In this document: positions 1 through 7,704 of the stretch, piece after piece
How positions within the stretch are numbered: position 1 is the stretch's first letter
Layout of the letters: every line of letters begins with the position of its first letter
Assembly: GCA_937870755.1 (NCBI GenBank)
Contig: CALMZV010000027.1
Span: 368,390-432,389, forward strand
Direction of reading: 5' to 3'
Origin: an uncultured Methylocystaceae bacterium
Lineage (GTDB): Bacteria > Pseudomonadota > Alphaproteobacteria > Rhizobiales > Beijerinckiaceae
DNA length: 64,000 bases
Translations under genes and position numbers: made by a program
The notes under the pieces: model-generated
The model's database searches: none
What the model saw: only the letters and a program-made list of their open reading frames with translations
What the model was told of the DNA's origin: nothing

Positions 1-425
1 GGCGCGCTCGGCGCCGGCGGCGCGGCGGATGCAGGCGGCGGCGCGCGCGGACGGTCGGGCGTCGGCCGCCCCGCACGCGCGGGCCGCTCATCCGGCTGCG
101 CGACGCGAACCGGCGTCGCGCGCACGCCTTCAATCATCGGCGCAACGCGCGCGGCGCCGGGCGCAGGCGGCGCGGGCGCAGGCGGCGCGATGAAGGTTTC
201 CGCGGCGGGCGCAGGCGGCGCGCGCTGCGGCGCAGGGGTCGCCGCCAGCGACGATGCGGCGGGCGGCATTGCGGCGGGCGCCGATGGCGCCGTGTCTGCA
301 AGCGGCGGCGGCGCGCCGGGCGTCGACTGCGTCGCTCGCGCAGGCAGCGGCGGCGCCACGGGCGCCGACGCGCGCGCCGCGCCCTGCACCGCGCGCTGGA
401 CGAGACGCTGGAAGAAATCGCTCAT
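1..425 (-). CDS. Pro/Ala-rich protein of the contractile injection system (partial, runs off left edge)
   Basis: The frame opens with MSDFFQRLVQRAVQGAAR and continues as a low-complexity Pro/Ala/Arg sequence to the window edge, so only the first 141 or so residues are visible. Its ATG overlaps the stop of the upstream baseplate-type gene in an ATGA arrangement, which indicates translational coupling and membership in the same operon. Short MSDF-starting, proline-rich proteins are commonly found at this place in eCIS clusters, just after the gp51-like gene. I see no catalytic motif or membrane segment. A structural or adaptor role is inferred from context only. Confidence 0.6.
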   Translation of the reverse strand, partial: MSDFFQRLVQRAVQGAARASAPVAPPLPARATQSTPGAPPPLADTAPSAPAAMPPAASSLAATPAPQRAPPAPAAETFIAPPAPAPPAPGAARVAPMIEGVRATPVRVAQPDERPARAGRPTPDRPRAPPPASAAPPAPSA

Positions 426-1246
426 TCCTCCAACTCCGTATCTTGAACGAGATCGAGATACGCGCGCCGTCGTTCGAGCGGCAACGCGAGAATGTCCGCT
501 TCCGGCCAGTGGTAGGCGCGCGCGATGATGTGAACCTCGCGCAACAGACGGCGTTTGCCGGCCATGCGATCGAGAACGAGCGCCCCGGCGTCGACGAGAA
601 GCGGCGCTTGCGCGCCGCAGTTGGGGCAGGTCGCATGAACGATCGTTTCCGCCCGCCGATCGAACGCCACGAGCCCTTCCGCGACAGCCGCGCGCAGTCG
701 ACCGTCGCCGGAGCGCGCGGGTTCGCCAACGCAGGTTTCGACGAGACGCGCGGCGGCCGCGTCCGGATCTTCGGCGGCGAGCGCGGCGACGCATTCGAGA
801 TCGCCGCCCGTCAACGGCCGAATGGCGAACGCGCGTCCGTCGAGCCGCGCGACAGGCGCTGCGGACGTGTCGTCCTGTTGCGACGCGGCGTCCGCCAGAA
901 CGTCGAGGTCGACGTCGATATCCAGAGGCTCCCCGCATTCCGCGTTCGGGCACATGGCGGCGACATCCATCGACGGGCCGAAACTGAGCGCGTTGAGCCT
1001 GAACAAAAGCTGTTCGCGATCGCCGAGAACAAGCGCGCGCACATGTTCGATGGAAACGCTGTCGATCGGGCCAAGCCGCACGAGAACGCGCTTCAGCAGC
1101 GCATTCGCGCGCCCCGCCGCTCCGCCCGGCGTTTCGCAGAGCGCCAATTCGTCGCGGCCGTCGATCGGGCGCAGGACCGCATCGCGTGCGCGGCCCTGCT
1201 TGCAGGCGACCCCGTGCTCCAGATGTGTGACCGCCGTCCCGCCCAT
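422..1246 (-). CDS. T4 gp51/baseplate-like protein of a contractile injection system
   Basis: A 274-residue protein with four cysteines in two pairs, C99-x4-C104 (CPNAEC) and C207-x2-C210 (CPNC), which could bind zinc. The C-terminal block LLREVHIIARAYHWPEADI followed by LALPLERRRAYLDLV matches, from memory, the family annotated as T4 bacteriophage base plate protein in eCIS clusters. It is encoded right after sheath and tube, as in many extracellular contractile injection systems. It probably helps assemble the baseplate. The stop overlaps the start of the next gene by ATGA. Family membership is recalled from motif shape; a profile search would settle it. Confidence 0.75.
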   Translation of the reverse strand: MGGTAVTHLEHGVACKQGRARDAVLRPIDGRDELALCETPGGAAGRANALLKRVLVRLGPIDSVSIEHVRALVLGDREQLLFRLNALSFGPSMDVAAMCPNAECGEPLDIDVDLDVLADAASQQDDTSAAPVARLDGRAFAIRPLTGGDLECVAALAAEDPDAAAARLVETCVGEPARSGDGRLRAAVAEGLVAFDRRAETIVHATCPNCGAQAPLLVDAGALVLDRMAGKRRLLREVHIIARAYHWPEADILALPLERRRAYLDLVQDTELEE

Positions 1247-1290
1247 GTCGCGTTCCGCCCGTCGTCAACGCCCCGTCCTACGACGTCGCC

Positions 1291-1824
1291 TCACGGCTCC
1301 GGCTCGTTGAATCGCGGCTCCGACGGTTCCGTCACCGCGTAGTCGCGCTCCCATCCCTCGTTCTCCAGCTTGATGTGCTGGATGGCGACCGCGTTGGCGT
1401 TGGCGTCGAGATCGGAGAGGGACTGGAATTCGGAGACCCAGCAGCGGAACAGCTGATAGGAGATCACCTTCTGGCCGGCCTCGTTGAACACGTCGAGAAT
1501 GACGTCCTTGCGGAAGTCGGCGAGCGAAACCTCGGCGCCCGCGCCCGCGCCGAAATTCCAGACCTTGTTGGCCCATTGCTCGAAATCGATATCGTGCGTC
1601 ACGCCGCGTTCGAGCGTGATCGGCTCATATTTCGTTCGACCCGGCGACTTGCGCACGGTGGACGGGTCGCCGCCCTCGCGATGTTCGATCACCTCGGTCG
1701 TGCGCTTGAGCGACGACACTTTCGAGACGCCGGCGACGTATCTGCCGTCCCACTTCACCCGGAACTTGAAGTTCTTGTAGGGATCGAACCGGCGAGCGTT
1801 GACCGTGAACTGCGCCATCGCCAA
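1291..1824 (-). CDS. Contractile injection system tube protein (T4 gp19-like)
   Basis: A 177-residue inner-tube protein. The opening FTVNARRFDPYKNFKFRVKW, the internal TTEVIEHREGG and KYEPITLERGV segments and the late AVAIQHIKLENEGWERD stretch are typical of gp19-family tube proteins of contractile tails and eCIS. It polymerises into the rigid tube inside the sheath that is driven through the target envelope. It lies 57 bp downstream of the sheath gene on the same strand, the standard order. The C-terminal tail (EPSEPRFNEPEP) is acidic and proline-rich. No phage head, terminase or integrase gene accompanies it here, which favours an eCIS or tailocin over a prophage, although the rest of the cluster lies off the left edge. 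Confidence 0.92.
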   Translation of the reverse strand: MAMAQFTVNARRFDPYKNFKFRVKWDGRYVAGVSKVSSLKRTTEVIEHREGGDPSTVRKSPGRTKYEPITLERGVTHDIDFEQWANKVWNFGAGAGAEVSLADFRKDVILDVFNEAGQKVISYQLFRCWVSEFQSLSDLDANANAVAIQHIKLENEGWERDYAVTEPSEPRFNEPEP

Positions 1825-1881
1825 GCCTCCGCGTTTCTGCGTACGAACGCAGGATCATGCCCGATATCGCGCGCTCGCGCG

Positions 1882-3939
1882 CTACAATTCCGTCGCATGG
1901 TGGATCTGTTGAATCTTCACGATCACGAATTCCGCCGGTTTCAACGGCGCAAACCCGACCTCGATGTTCACGATGCCGTTGTCGATGTCGGTCTGCGTGG
2001 TCGTTTCACGGTCGCAACGCACGAAATAGGCCTCGCGCGGCGTGGAGCCCTGGAATGCGCCCTTGCGGAAGAGATCCTGCATGAAGGCGCCGACATTAAG
2101 CCGGATCTGCGCCCATAGCGGCTCGTCGTTGGGTTCGAACACCACCCACTTCGTGCCTCTGAACAGACTCTCCTCCAGAAACAGCGTCAGCCGCCGCACG
2201 GGAATGTATTTCCAGTCGGAAGCCAGCGCATCGGCGCCGTCGAGCGTGCGCGCGCCCCAGCAGATGTTCGAATAGATCGGGAAACTGCGCAGACAGTTGA
2301 CGCCGACCGGATTGAGCGCGCCGTTCTCCTGATCTGTCAGCAGATAGTCGAGGCTGCCCACGTTGCGCAGCCGCGCATCGACCCCCGCCGGCGCCTTCCA
2401 CACGCCGCGCTGCGTGTCGGTGCGCGCGTAAAGTCCGGCGATCGCGCCGCTCACGCCGATCGAGCGCGGCCGGTTGTCGTTCAACGGATCCGGCACCAGC
2501 GTCCGCGGGAAATAGACGGCCGCGTTGCGGTCGCGCAGCGCGGCGTTGTCGTTGATCCAGGTCTGCATCTGGTCCAACGTGCGCACGTTGGCCGGAATGT
2601 CGACGATCAGCATCGCGCGCCGGTCCGTCACATAGGCTTCAGCCACGGTGTACACGGCCAGTAGGTTGTTCGGCGTCATCGCCGCCACTTCGGGTATGCA
2701 CAGGACGTTGAAGATGTCGACGTCTTCCAGCGCGAACAGGCCGGTGCGGCTGGCCGCGACGCCCTGATACATCGCCGGCGGAATGACGAGCGCGCCCGCC
2801 GCGTTCAGCACCTGCCCGTCGCGCCCCCCGCTCAGCGTCAGCTGTTGCGGACCCACCACGGCGCCCGCAGGCCCGGTCAGCATGGCGGCCGTTGCGCCCG
2901 CGCCCGCGAAGGAGACCGTCGTCGGCGGCGCAAAGGGCCGCGCGCCGCGCCCCAGGCGCACGATGAACCGATGCGGATTGGCGGCGACGCCTGCGCCGAT
3001 CATTTCCACGCTCGCCTGCGCCAGCAGCGGCTTCAACGCGTCGGGGACCGCCGCGTCCGTCGCCGCGCGCCGGATCGCCTGCTCGATGAGCGGGCGCACT
3101 TCCGCGTCACTGGTCGGCGCCGCCGGTCCGTGCTGGATCGTCCCCGCGATCGGACCAATGGGGAACGGCGCGGCGGGGCCGCCGAGCGTGATGTTGAAGG
3201 CCGATGCGTTCGCCGGCGCCGCGAACGGAATGGCCAACGGGCCGCTCAAAGTGCCCGTGGGCGCCGGGCGCGGGAACGGCGCGGCGAGCGCCGCCATCGC
3301 CGGCGCCGGCGCCGCGGTTTGCGCGATCAATGCAGCGTCGCGCGTGAGTTGAACGAGCGCCGAGCCCTGATTGACGACGTCGAGCGCGTTGTTCGCGGCG
3401 CCCGGCTCCATCGTCAGATTGCGGAATGTTTCGGCGTTGACGACGCTCGTGCGGTCGCCGTCCACGCGCACTTCCTGAATGGTCAGGTTGAACAGCGTCG
3501 CAGGCGCGCTCGTCGCGTAATCGATCTCCACGCGCAGAAGATTGCCCCATCCGCCCGGATCAAGCGCCGGACCGCCGCGTATTCTGCGACCGGCGAACAT
3601 ATGCGCCAGATTGCTCGGGCCGTCGCGCAACGTCACGTTGGCGACGAAAGCGTTGTTGGGCGCGGCCGACATCGTGTCCGCGACGCGCACCACCCACGCC
3701 TCGGCCCCGCCGTTGAGAAAAAACTGCTGGATGGCGTAGCCGGTCTCGTAATCGCGCGCCAGACCGCCGAAGCCGCGCTGGAAATCCGCCATGCCGAAAA
3801 TCTGCACCGCCTCGTTCAGCAGGCCGCGCTGAAACGCGCCGACGAACGCCGCGGTCGACGTGGCGACGCCGGTGATCGTGCGCACGCCGCTCGGAATTTC
3901 TTCGATATACACGCCGGGGTAGGTCGGTCGCACAGGCAT
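1882..3939 (-). CDS. Contractile injection system sheath protein
   Basis: Start chosen at the ATG at 3939 (MPVRPTYPGVYIEEIPSGVR) because GGAGG sits 6 nt upstream and sheath proteins begin this way; an ATG 13 codons upstream lacks this. The product is 685 residues. Residues 1-200 hold the conserved N-terminal handshake region (AAFVGAFQRG, FFLNGGAEAWVVRV). The C-terminal third (WVVFEPNDEPLWAQIRLNV, YFVRCDRETTT, EVGFAPLKPAEFVIVKIQQI) is the conserved contraction core. Residues about 205-375 are an Ala/Pro/Gly-rich insertion that probably projects from the sheath surface. It is the first gene of the visible minus-strand operon and contracts to drive the tube. Confidence 0.95.
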   Translation of the reverse strand: MPVRPTYPGVYIEEIPSGVRTITGVATSTAAFVGAFQRGLLNEAVQIFGMADFQRGFGGLARDYETGYAIQQFFLNGGAEAWVVRVADTMSAAPNNAFVANVTLRDGPSNLAHMFAGRRIRGGPALDPGGWGNLLRVEIDYATSAPATLFNLTIQEVRVDGDRTSVVNAETFRNLTMEPGAANNALDVVNQGSALVQLTRDAALIAQTAAPAPAMAALAAPFPRPAPTGTLSGPLAIPFAAPANASAFNITLGGPAAPFPIGPIAGTIQHGPAAPTSDAEVRPLIEQAIRRAATDAAVPDALKPLLAQASVEMIGAGVAANPHRFIVRLGRGARPFAPPTTVSFAGAGATAAMLTGPAGAVVGPQQLTLSGGRDGQVLNAAGALVIPPAMYQGVAASRTGLFALEDVDIFNVLCIPEVAAMTPNNLLAVYTVAEAYVTDRRAMLIVDIPANVRTLDQMQTWINDNAALRDRNAAVYFPRTLVPDPLNDNRPRSIGVSGAIAGLYARTDTQRGVWKAPAGVDARLRNVGSLDYLLTDQENGALNPVGVNCLRSFPIYSNICWGARTLDGADALASDWKYIPVRRLTLFLEESLFRGTKWVVFEPNDEPLWAQIRLNVGAFMQDLFRKGAFQGSTPREAYFVRCDRETTTQTDIDNGIVNIEVGFAPLKPAEFVIVKIQQIHHATEL

Positions 3940-4416
3940 GACGGCCTCCGCTTGCAAGGCGACGCGCGTCGCCTTCAACTGCTCGCAAACGTCGTCGTTC
4001 GCTCAGGCGCAACCGCCCGAACGGACAACCGCTTGATCGATATCTCTACGGCGCGCTCAAGCGCTTGCGCTCGAACGGTCGGTGTCTCTTGTCACGAATT
4101 CGGGATGTCGCGCGTCGATGTCGCGCGAATTCCGGCGCGATTTCATTTACCGAGATATGCTGTGAGTGGCGCGGATTCGCTGCCTCGAAACGACTCTCAG
4201 AGTCTGCGTTCGACTCGACGGGTCATTTCGATTCAAAGAATCTGTTCTTGACTCACGCGATCATTATTCGAACGCAAAAACGATACACCACGGTTTCTCG
4301 TCCGGCAAGAAAGATTGCACGCAACGTGCGATGAATCTCGAGCATGCCAGAACTTGTGATCTGTTCATTTGTGCACCGTCGCGCTCGCGACCGGGCGCAT
4401 GCGCGTCGCACGCAAC
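3940..4416. other. Intergenic region upstream of the injection-system operon
   Basis: No convincing gene. By eye it is less GC-rich than its neighbours. It holds a direct repeat ATGTCGCGCG at 4105-4114 and 4118-4127 (period 13, bracketed by GAATTC at 4096-4101 and 4127-4132) and a short palindrome GACTC-TCA-GAGTC at 4192-4204. As the only sequence between the sheath gene and the preceding terminator, it should carry the injection-system promoter. Short open frames on both strands show no recognisable product and were not called. Confidence 0.5.
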
Positions 4417-4450
4417 AAAAAAACGGCATGATGCGCGAACGCATCATGCC
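4417..4450 (-). terminator. Rho-independent terminator after the nitronate monooxygenase gene
   Basis: A perfect 11-bp stem GGCATGATGCG (4425-4435) and CGCATCATGCC (4440-4450) with a 4-nt loop. On the minus strand it is followed by a run of seven T (4417-4423). It lies 22 bp beyond the stop of the minus-strand nitronate monooxygenase gene and separates it from the injection-system operon. Confidence 0.9.
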
Positions 4451-4471
4451 TGCATGTCTCGTCCCTGTGCG

Positions 4472-5449
4472 TCAGGCCGCCAGCATGCCTTCGAGGCGCT
4501 TGCGAATGATCGCGTTCGCCTCGTTCATGATGCGGTCGATCAGTTCCTTGCAGGTCGGAATGTCGTGGATGAGGCCGGCGACCATGCCGCAAGACCATGC
4601 GCCGATCTCGACATCGCCGCGCTGCATGACCGCGGGATAGACGCCCGCGACTTCCGGCATGATGTCTTCGAACTTGATCTTGTCGCCGAGCGTGCGTTCC
4701 TTCTCCAGCAGGCGTTCGACCGCCGCGTTGTTGAGCACGCGCTCCGTATTGCGCAGCGGGCGCATGACGAGTCGCGTGTCGAGTTCGCTCGCCGCCACGA
4801 TCGCCTGCTTCACCTTCTCGTGCACCGGCGCCTCCTTGGTGGCCATGAACCGCGTTCCCATGTTCATGCCCTCCGCGCCGAGCGCCAGCGAGGCGACGAG
4901 CGAGCGTCCGTCCGCCATGCCGCCGGAGGAGACGAACGGAATTTTCAGTTCTTCGGCCGCGCGCGGCAGCAGAATGAAGTTCGGCACATCGTCCTCGCCG
5001 GGATGGCCGCCGCATTCGAACCCGTCGACGCTGACCGCGTCGCAGCCGATCGCTTCCGCCTTCAGCGCATGACGCACCGAGGTGCATTTGTGGATGACGG
5101 CGACGCCCGCCTCCTTCAGTATCGGCAGCCATTTCTGCGGATTGTTGCCGGCCGTTTCGACCGCCTTCACACCCCCGTCGATGATCGCCTTCACATAGCC
5201 CGGGTAGTCGGGCTGCGAGACGACCGGCAGGAACGTCAGGTTCACGCCGAATGGTTTGTCGGTCATGGTCCGGCATTTGGCGATTTCGCGCGCGAGATCG
5301 GCAGGCGTCTTCTGTGTGAGCGCGGTGATGATGCCGAGCCCGCCGGCGTTCGACACCGCGGCGGCGAGTTCGGCGAACCCGACGTAATGCATGCCGCCCT
5401 GGATGATGGGATGCTGTATGCCGAACAGTTCGGTGATGCGCGTCTTCAT
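4472..5449 (-). CDS. Nitronate monooxygenase / 2-nitropropane dioxygenase-like flavoprotein
   Basis: A 325-residue TIM-barrel FMN enzyme. It opens MKTRITELFGIQHPIIQGGM, followed by ELAAAVSNAGGLGIITA, the usual N-terminus of the NPD family. Later, SVDGFECGGHPGEDD and FVSSGGMADGRSLVASLALG form the FMN phosphate site. The family oxidises alkyl nitronates, but many catabolic-cluster members have unknown substrates and some resemble enoyl-ACP reductase FabK-type flavoproteins. It is transcribed alone, ends at a strong terminator and is divergent from a hydroxyacyl-CoA dehydrogenase, so a link to acyl-CoA metabolism is possible but not shown. Confidence 0.85.
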   Translation of the reverse strand: MKTRITELFGIQHPIIQGGMHYVGFAELAAAVSNAGGLGIITALTQKTPADLAREIAKCRTMTDKPFGVNLTFLPVVSQPDYPGYVKAIIDGGVKAVETAGNNPQKWLPILKEAGVAVIHKCTSVRHALKAEAIGCDAVSVDGFECGGHPGEDDVPNFILLPRAAEELKIPFVSSGGMADGRSLVASLALGAEGMNMGTRFMATKEAPVHEKVKQAIVAASELDTRLVMRPLRNTERVLNNAAVERLLEKERTLGDKIKFEDIMPEVAGVYPAVMQRGDVEIGAWSCGMVAGLIHDIPTCKELIDRIMNEANAIIRKRLEGMLAA

Positions 5450-5661
5450 GGTCTCTTGCCTCTGACGTTCGTTCGTTTGGCGTGTTGTTTGGCTCTGGAC
5501 GGCCGGACCGGGCGCAGCCGCGCCCGGCGCGTTTCCTCCGCCTTCCTGATTAGCCGGGGCCGTTCCCGCCGTCTACGGCCCTGCGCGGCGGCGCCCGCTG
5601 GACCGCGCCGCCCGAAGCGTATTCAATGCGCCCAACGCAAGAACAGGATGGGGAGAAGGAC

Positions 5662-6513
5662 ATGGGCGATCGGGAAAAGATCGGCGTGATCGGCGCGGGG
5701 CTGATGGGCGCCGAGATCGCGTTCATCTTCGCGCAGGCGGGCCATCCGGTGCTTCTGACCGACCGCACACAGGAGACGCTCGACGCCGCCCTGGCGCGTC
5801 TGGAAGGCATTTTCGACAGGGGGATCGGTCGCGGTTTCTACCGCGCGGAAGACAAGGCGGCGCTGTTTTCGCATATCGCCGCCACGACCGACCGCGCGGC
5901 CTTCGCCGATTGCGATTTCGTCACCGAAGCGGTGTTCGAGCGCGAGGACGTGAAGGCGGAGGTGTTGCGCGATTTCGACCGCATCTGCAAACCCGGCTGC
6001 GTGATAGCGTCCAACACGTCCACGATTCCGATCGCGGCGCTCGCCGCCCATGTATCGGAGGCGCGCCGCCCCCGGTTCATCGGCACGCATTATTTCTCGC
6101 CCGTCTCGCGCATGAAACTGGTCGAGGTCATTCCCGCGTTTCAGACGGCGCCGGAGACGATCGATCTGGCCATGCGCCTGACCGCCGGCGCCGGCAAGTC
6201 GCCCATTCGCATCAAGGATGTCGCAGGCTTCGCGGTCAATCGCCTGCTGCATGTGTTCATGATCGAGGCGGTGCGGCTGGTGGAGGAAGGCGTGGCGACG
6301 CCGCAGGACATCGATACGGCCTGCCGCCTCGGCCTCGGTCATCCGATGGGGCCGTTCGAGCTGATGGACGCCACCACGTCCAGCCTGTGCCTGCAGGCGC
6401 AGGAGATCATGCACGACGCCTACGGCGAACGGTTTCGCCCCCGCCCCCTGCTCAAGCAGCGCGTGCGCGCTGGTTTCGTCGGCGGGCGCGGCAAGCCCGG
6501 CTGGCGCAGCTAG
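5662..6513 (+). CDS. 3-hydroxyacyl-CoA (3-hydroxybutyryl-CoA) dehydrogenase
   Basis: Start placed at the ATG at 5662 (MGDREKIGVIGAGLMGAEIA), preceded by GGGGAGAAGG at proper spacing; an in-frame ATG 12 codons upstream lacks this. The product is 283 residues, the length of monofunctional HbdA/PaaH-type enzymes. The NAD-binding GxGxxG is at residues 8-13. The catalytic segment FIGTHYFSPVSRMKLVEVIP carries the family His and Glu. GFAVNRLLHVFMIEAVRLVE and LGHPMGPFELMD belong to the C-terminal helical domain. It oxidises 3-hydroxyacyl-CoA to 3-ketoacyl-CoA in beta-oxidation or aromatic catabolism. Confidence 0.9.
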   Translation: MGDREKIGVIGAGLMGAEIAFIFAQAGHPVLLTDRTQETLDAALARLEGIFDRGIGRGFYRAEDKAALFSHIAATTDRAAFADCDFVTEAVFEREDVKAEVLRDFDRICKPGCVIASNTSTIPIAALAAHVSEARRPRFIGTHYFSPVSRMKLVEVIPAFQTAPETIDLAMRLTAGAGKSPIRIKDVAGFAVNRLLHVFMIEAVRLVEEGVATPQDIDTACRLGLGHPMGPFELMDATTSSLCLQAQEIMHDAYGERFRPRPLLKQRVRAGFVGGRGKPGWRS

Positions 6514-6528
6514 CGGCGGGCGCGCGCC

Positions 6529-7002
6529 TCAGAACGGCGCGCCGTGCGCGCCGAGCACGGCGCCTGCGACTGTGACGAGACTGGCGGTCATCAGCACGAT
6601 GTGCAGGCGCTGGACGATGCGGAACGTTCCGTCCGGGTCGCGCATCGCCCGCTCGCGAAACCAGCGATGCAGGAACAGCGGTTCGGCGACGAACAGCACG
6701 ATCGTGAAGATCGCCCAGATCGCTGTCATCGCATGCATCCACCAGTAGCGCGGCTCGGCGAATCGCGCCCAGGCGTCGAGCCGGTGAGTCATGTAGAATC
6801 CCGTCGCGCCCGCCAGTAGCGTCGAGATGCGCGCCTGGAATGCGAACCGGCCCTCAATCATCTCGAACAGGTCGAGTCGTTGCGCCGCCGGCGCCGAATG
6901 CGTCAGGCCGGGCAGCAGCGTCAGCGTCACGAAGCTCACCCCGCCGATCCAGTGCACGATCGCCAGCACATGCAACGCCCGCGCGAATGTGATGTCGTCC
7001 AT
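6529..7002 (-). CDS. Integral membrane protein, CopD-like / uncharacterised
   Basis: Starting at the ATG at 7002 (MDDITFARALHVLAIVHWIGG, with GGAG upstream), this 157-residue protein has four hydrophobic segments: about residues 7-29, 55-73, 85-105 and 128-148. Conserved-looking features are HVLAIVHWIGGVSFVTL near the N-terminus, FFEMIEGRF-like FEMIEGRFAFQAR, and YWWMHAMTAIWAIF. The fold resembles CopD and related putative inner-membrane proteins with helix-embedded histidines. No specific function can be assigned. It is divergent from the MarR-family gene and shares the 165-bp gap containing a palindromic site, so it may be a target of that regulator. Confidence 0.7.
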   Translation of the reverse strand: MDDITFARALHVLAIVHWIGGVSFVTLTLLPGLTHSAPAAQRLDLFEMIEGRFAFQARISTLLAGATGFYMTHRLDAWARFAEPRYWWMHAMTAIWAIFTIVLFVAEPLFLHRWFRERAMRDPDGTFRIVQRLHIVLMTASLVTVAGAVLGAHGAPF

Positions 7003-7093
7003 GGCTCGCTCCGGCCGCGACCGGTCGGCGGTCGCGCGTCGCACATAGCCCAACTCGTCGCCGCGCCCAAGCGGGCGGTCGCGGTGGCGCTTG

Positions 7094-7109
7094 TATCAAT
7101 GGACTGATA
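7094..7109. promoter_or_regulatory. Candidate MarR operator
   Basis: Perfect inverted repeat TATCA-ATGGAC-TGATA in the intergenic gap between the divergent membrane-protein and marR genes, 58 bp before the marR start. The site is AT-rich within very GC-rich DNA. MarR dimers usually bind such palindromes over their own promoter. A related sequence (TATCAAT on the minus strand) recurs just past the marR stop. Confidence 0.5.
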
Positions 7110-7167
7110 TATTTCCGCCCGACGCGTCGCGGCCCGCCGCGGGCAAGGCGCGGAAAGGGACGGGCGC

Positions 7168-7644
7168 ATGGTTCGGCAGGTTTCGACGACGGGCGGCGGC
7201 GTGGATTTCGACATCGCCAATCGATTGTTCTTGCGGCTTTATCAGGCGTCCAACCTCATGCACAGGCAAGGCGCCCGCTATGTCGGCGCGCAGGGCGCGA
7301 CCACCCAGCAGTGGGCGGTGCTGGCCGCGCTGGCGCGCCCGCCGGTGCGCGACGGAGGCATGTCGGTGAAAGAACTGATGGCGTTTCTCGACCTCAGCCG
7401 GCAGAACCTCACCGCCGTGCTCGACCGTCTGGAAGGGCGCGCATGGATCGCGCGCGCGAAGGACGAGGACGACGCCCGCAGCCGGCGCATCCGGCTTGCC
7501 CCGCAGGGCCGCGCGGTCTGGGCGGCCATGCAGTCTCCGATCGAATCCTTCTTCGGCGCCGCGCTGTCCGACTTCGCCCTGGACGAGCAGGTTGCGCTCT
7601 ACAAACTGCTCGACCGCCTGAAAACCAAGCTCGAGAGCGCCTGA
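7168..7644 (+). CDS. MarR-family transcriptional regulator
   Basis: A 158-residue winged-helix protein. After the dimerisation helix (ANRLFLRLYQASNLMHRQGA) comes TTQQWAVLAAL, the recognition helix LSRQNLTAVLDRLE and the wing DEDDARSRRIRLAPQGRAVW, all typical of MarR. It closely parallels the BadR-type regulator at 46058-46582 (NRLF-x-RLYQ, TTQQWAVL-x-AL, SRQNL), so the two are paralogues and may both sense a CoA thioester or aromatic acid. It is divergent from a membrane protein and convergent with an SDR gene. The effector and targets are unknown. Confidence 0.9.
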   Translation: MVRQVSTTGGGVDFDIANRLFLRLYQASNLMHRQGARYVGAQGATTQQWAVLAALARPPVRDGGMSVKELMAFLDLSRQNLTAVLDRLEGRAWIARAKDEDDARSRRIRLAPQGRAVWAAMQSPIESFFGAALSDFALDEQVALYKLLDRLKTKLESA

Positions 7645-7704
7645 TATATAAATAGATTGATATAACAGGATCGCCCGGACGATTTGCGGCAATGAATTGC
7701 CGTT

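Noticed and set aside
1..3939. Prophage call for the left-edge sheath and tube genes
   Set aside because: No head, packaging, lysis or integration genes are visible and the sequence composition matches the rest of the window. An injection system is the simpler reading, pending the sequence to the left.
4065..4334. An 89-codon plus-strand frame, and a 64-codon minus-strand frame at 4253-4447, in the gap before the injection system
   Set aside because: No ribosome site, no similarity to a known family, and the minus-strand frame runs over the terminator. Kept as intergenic.
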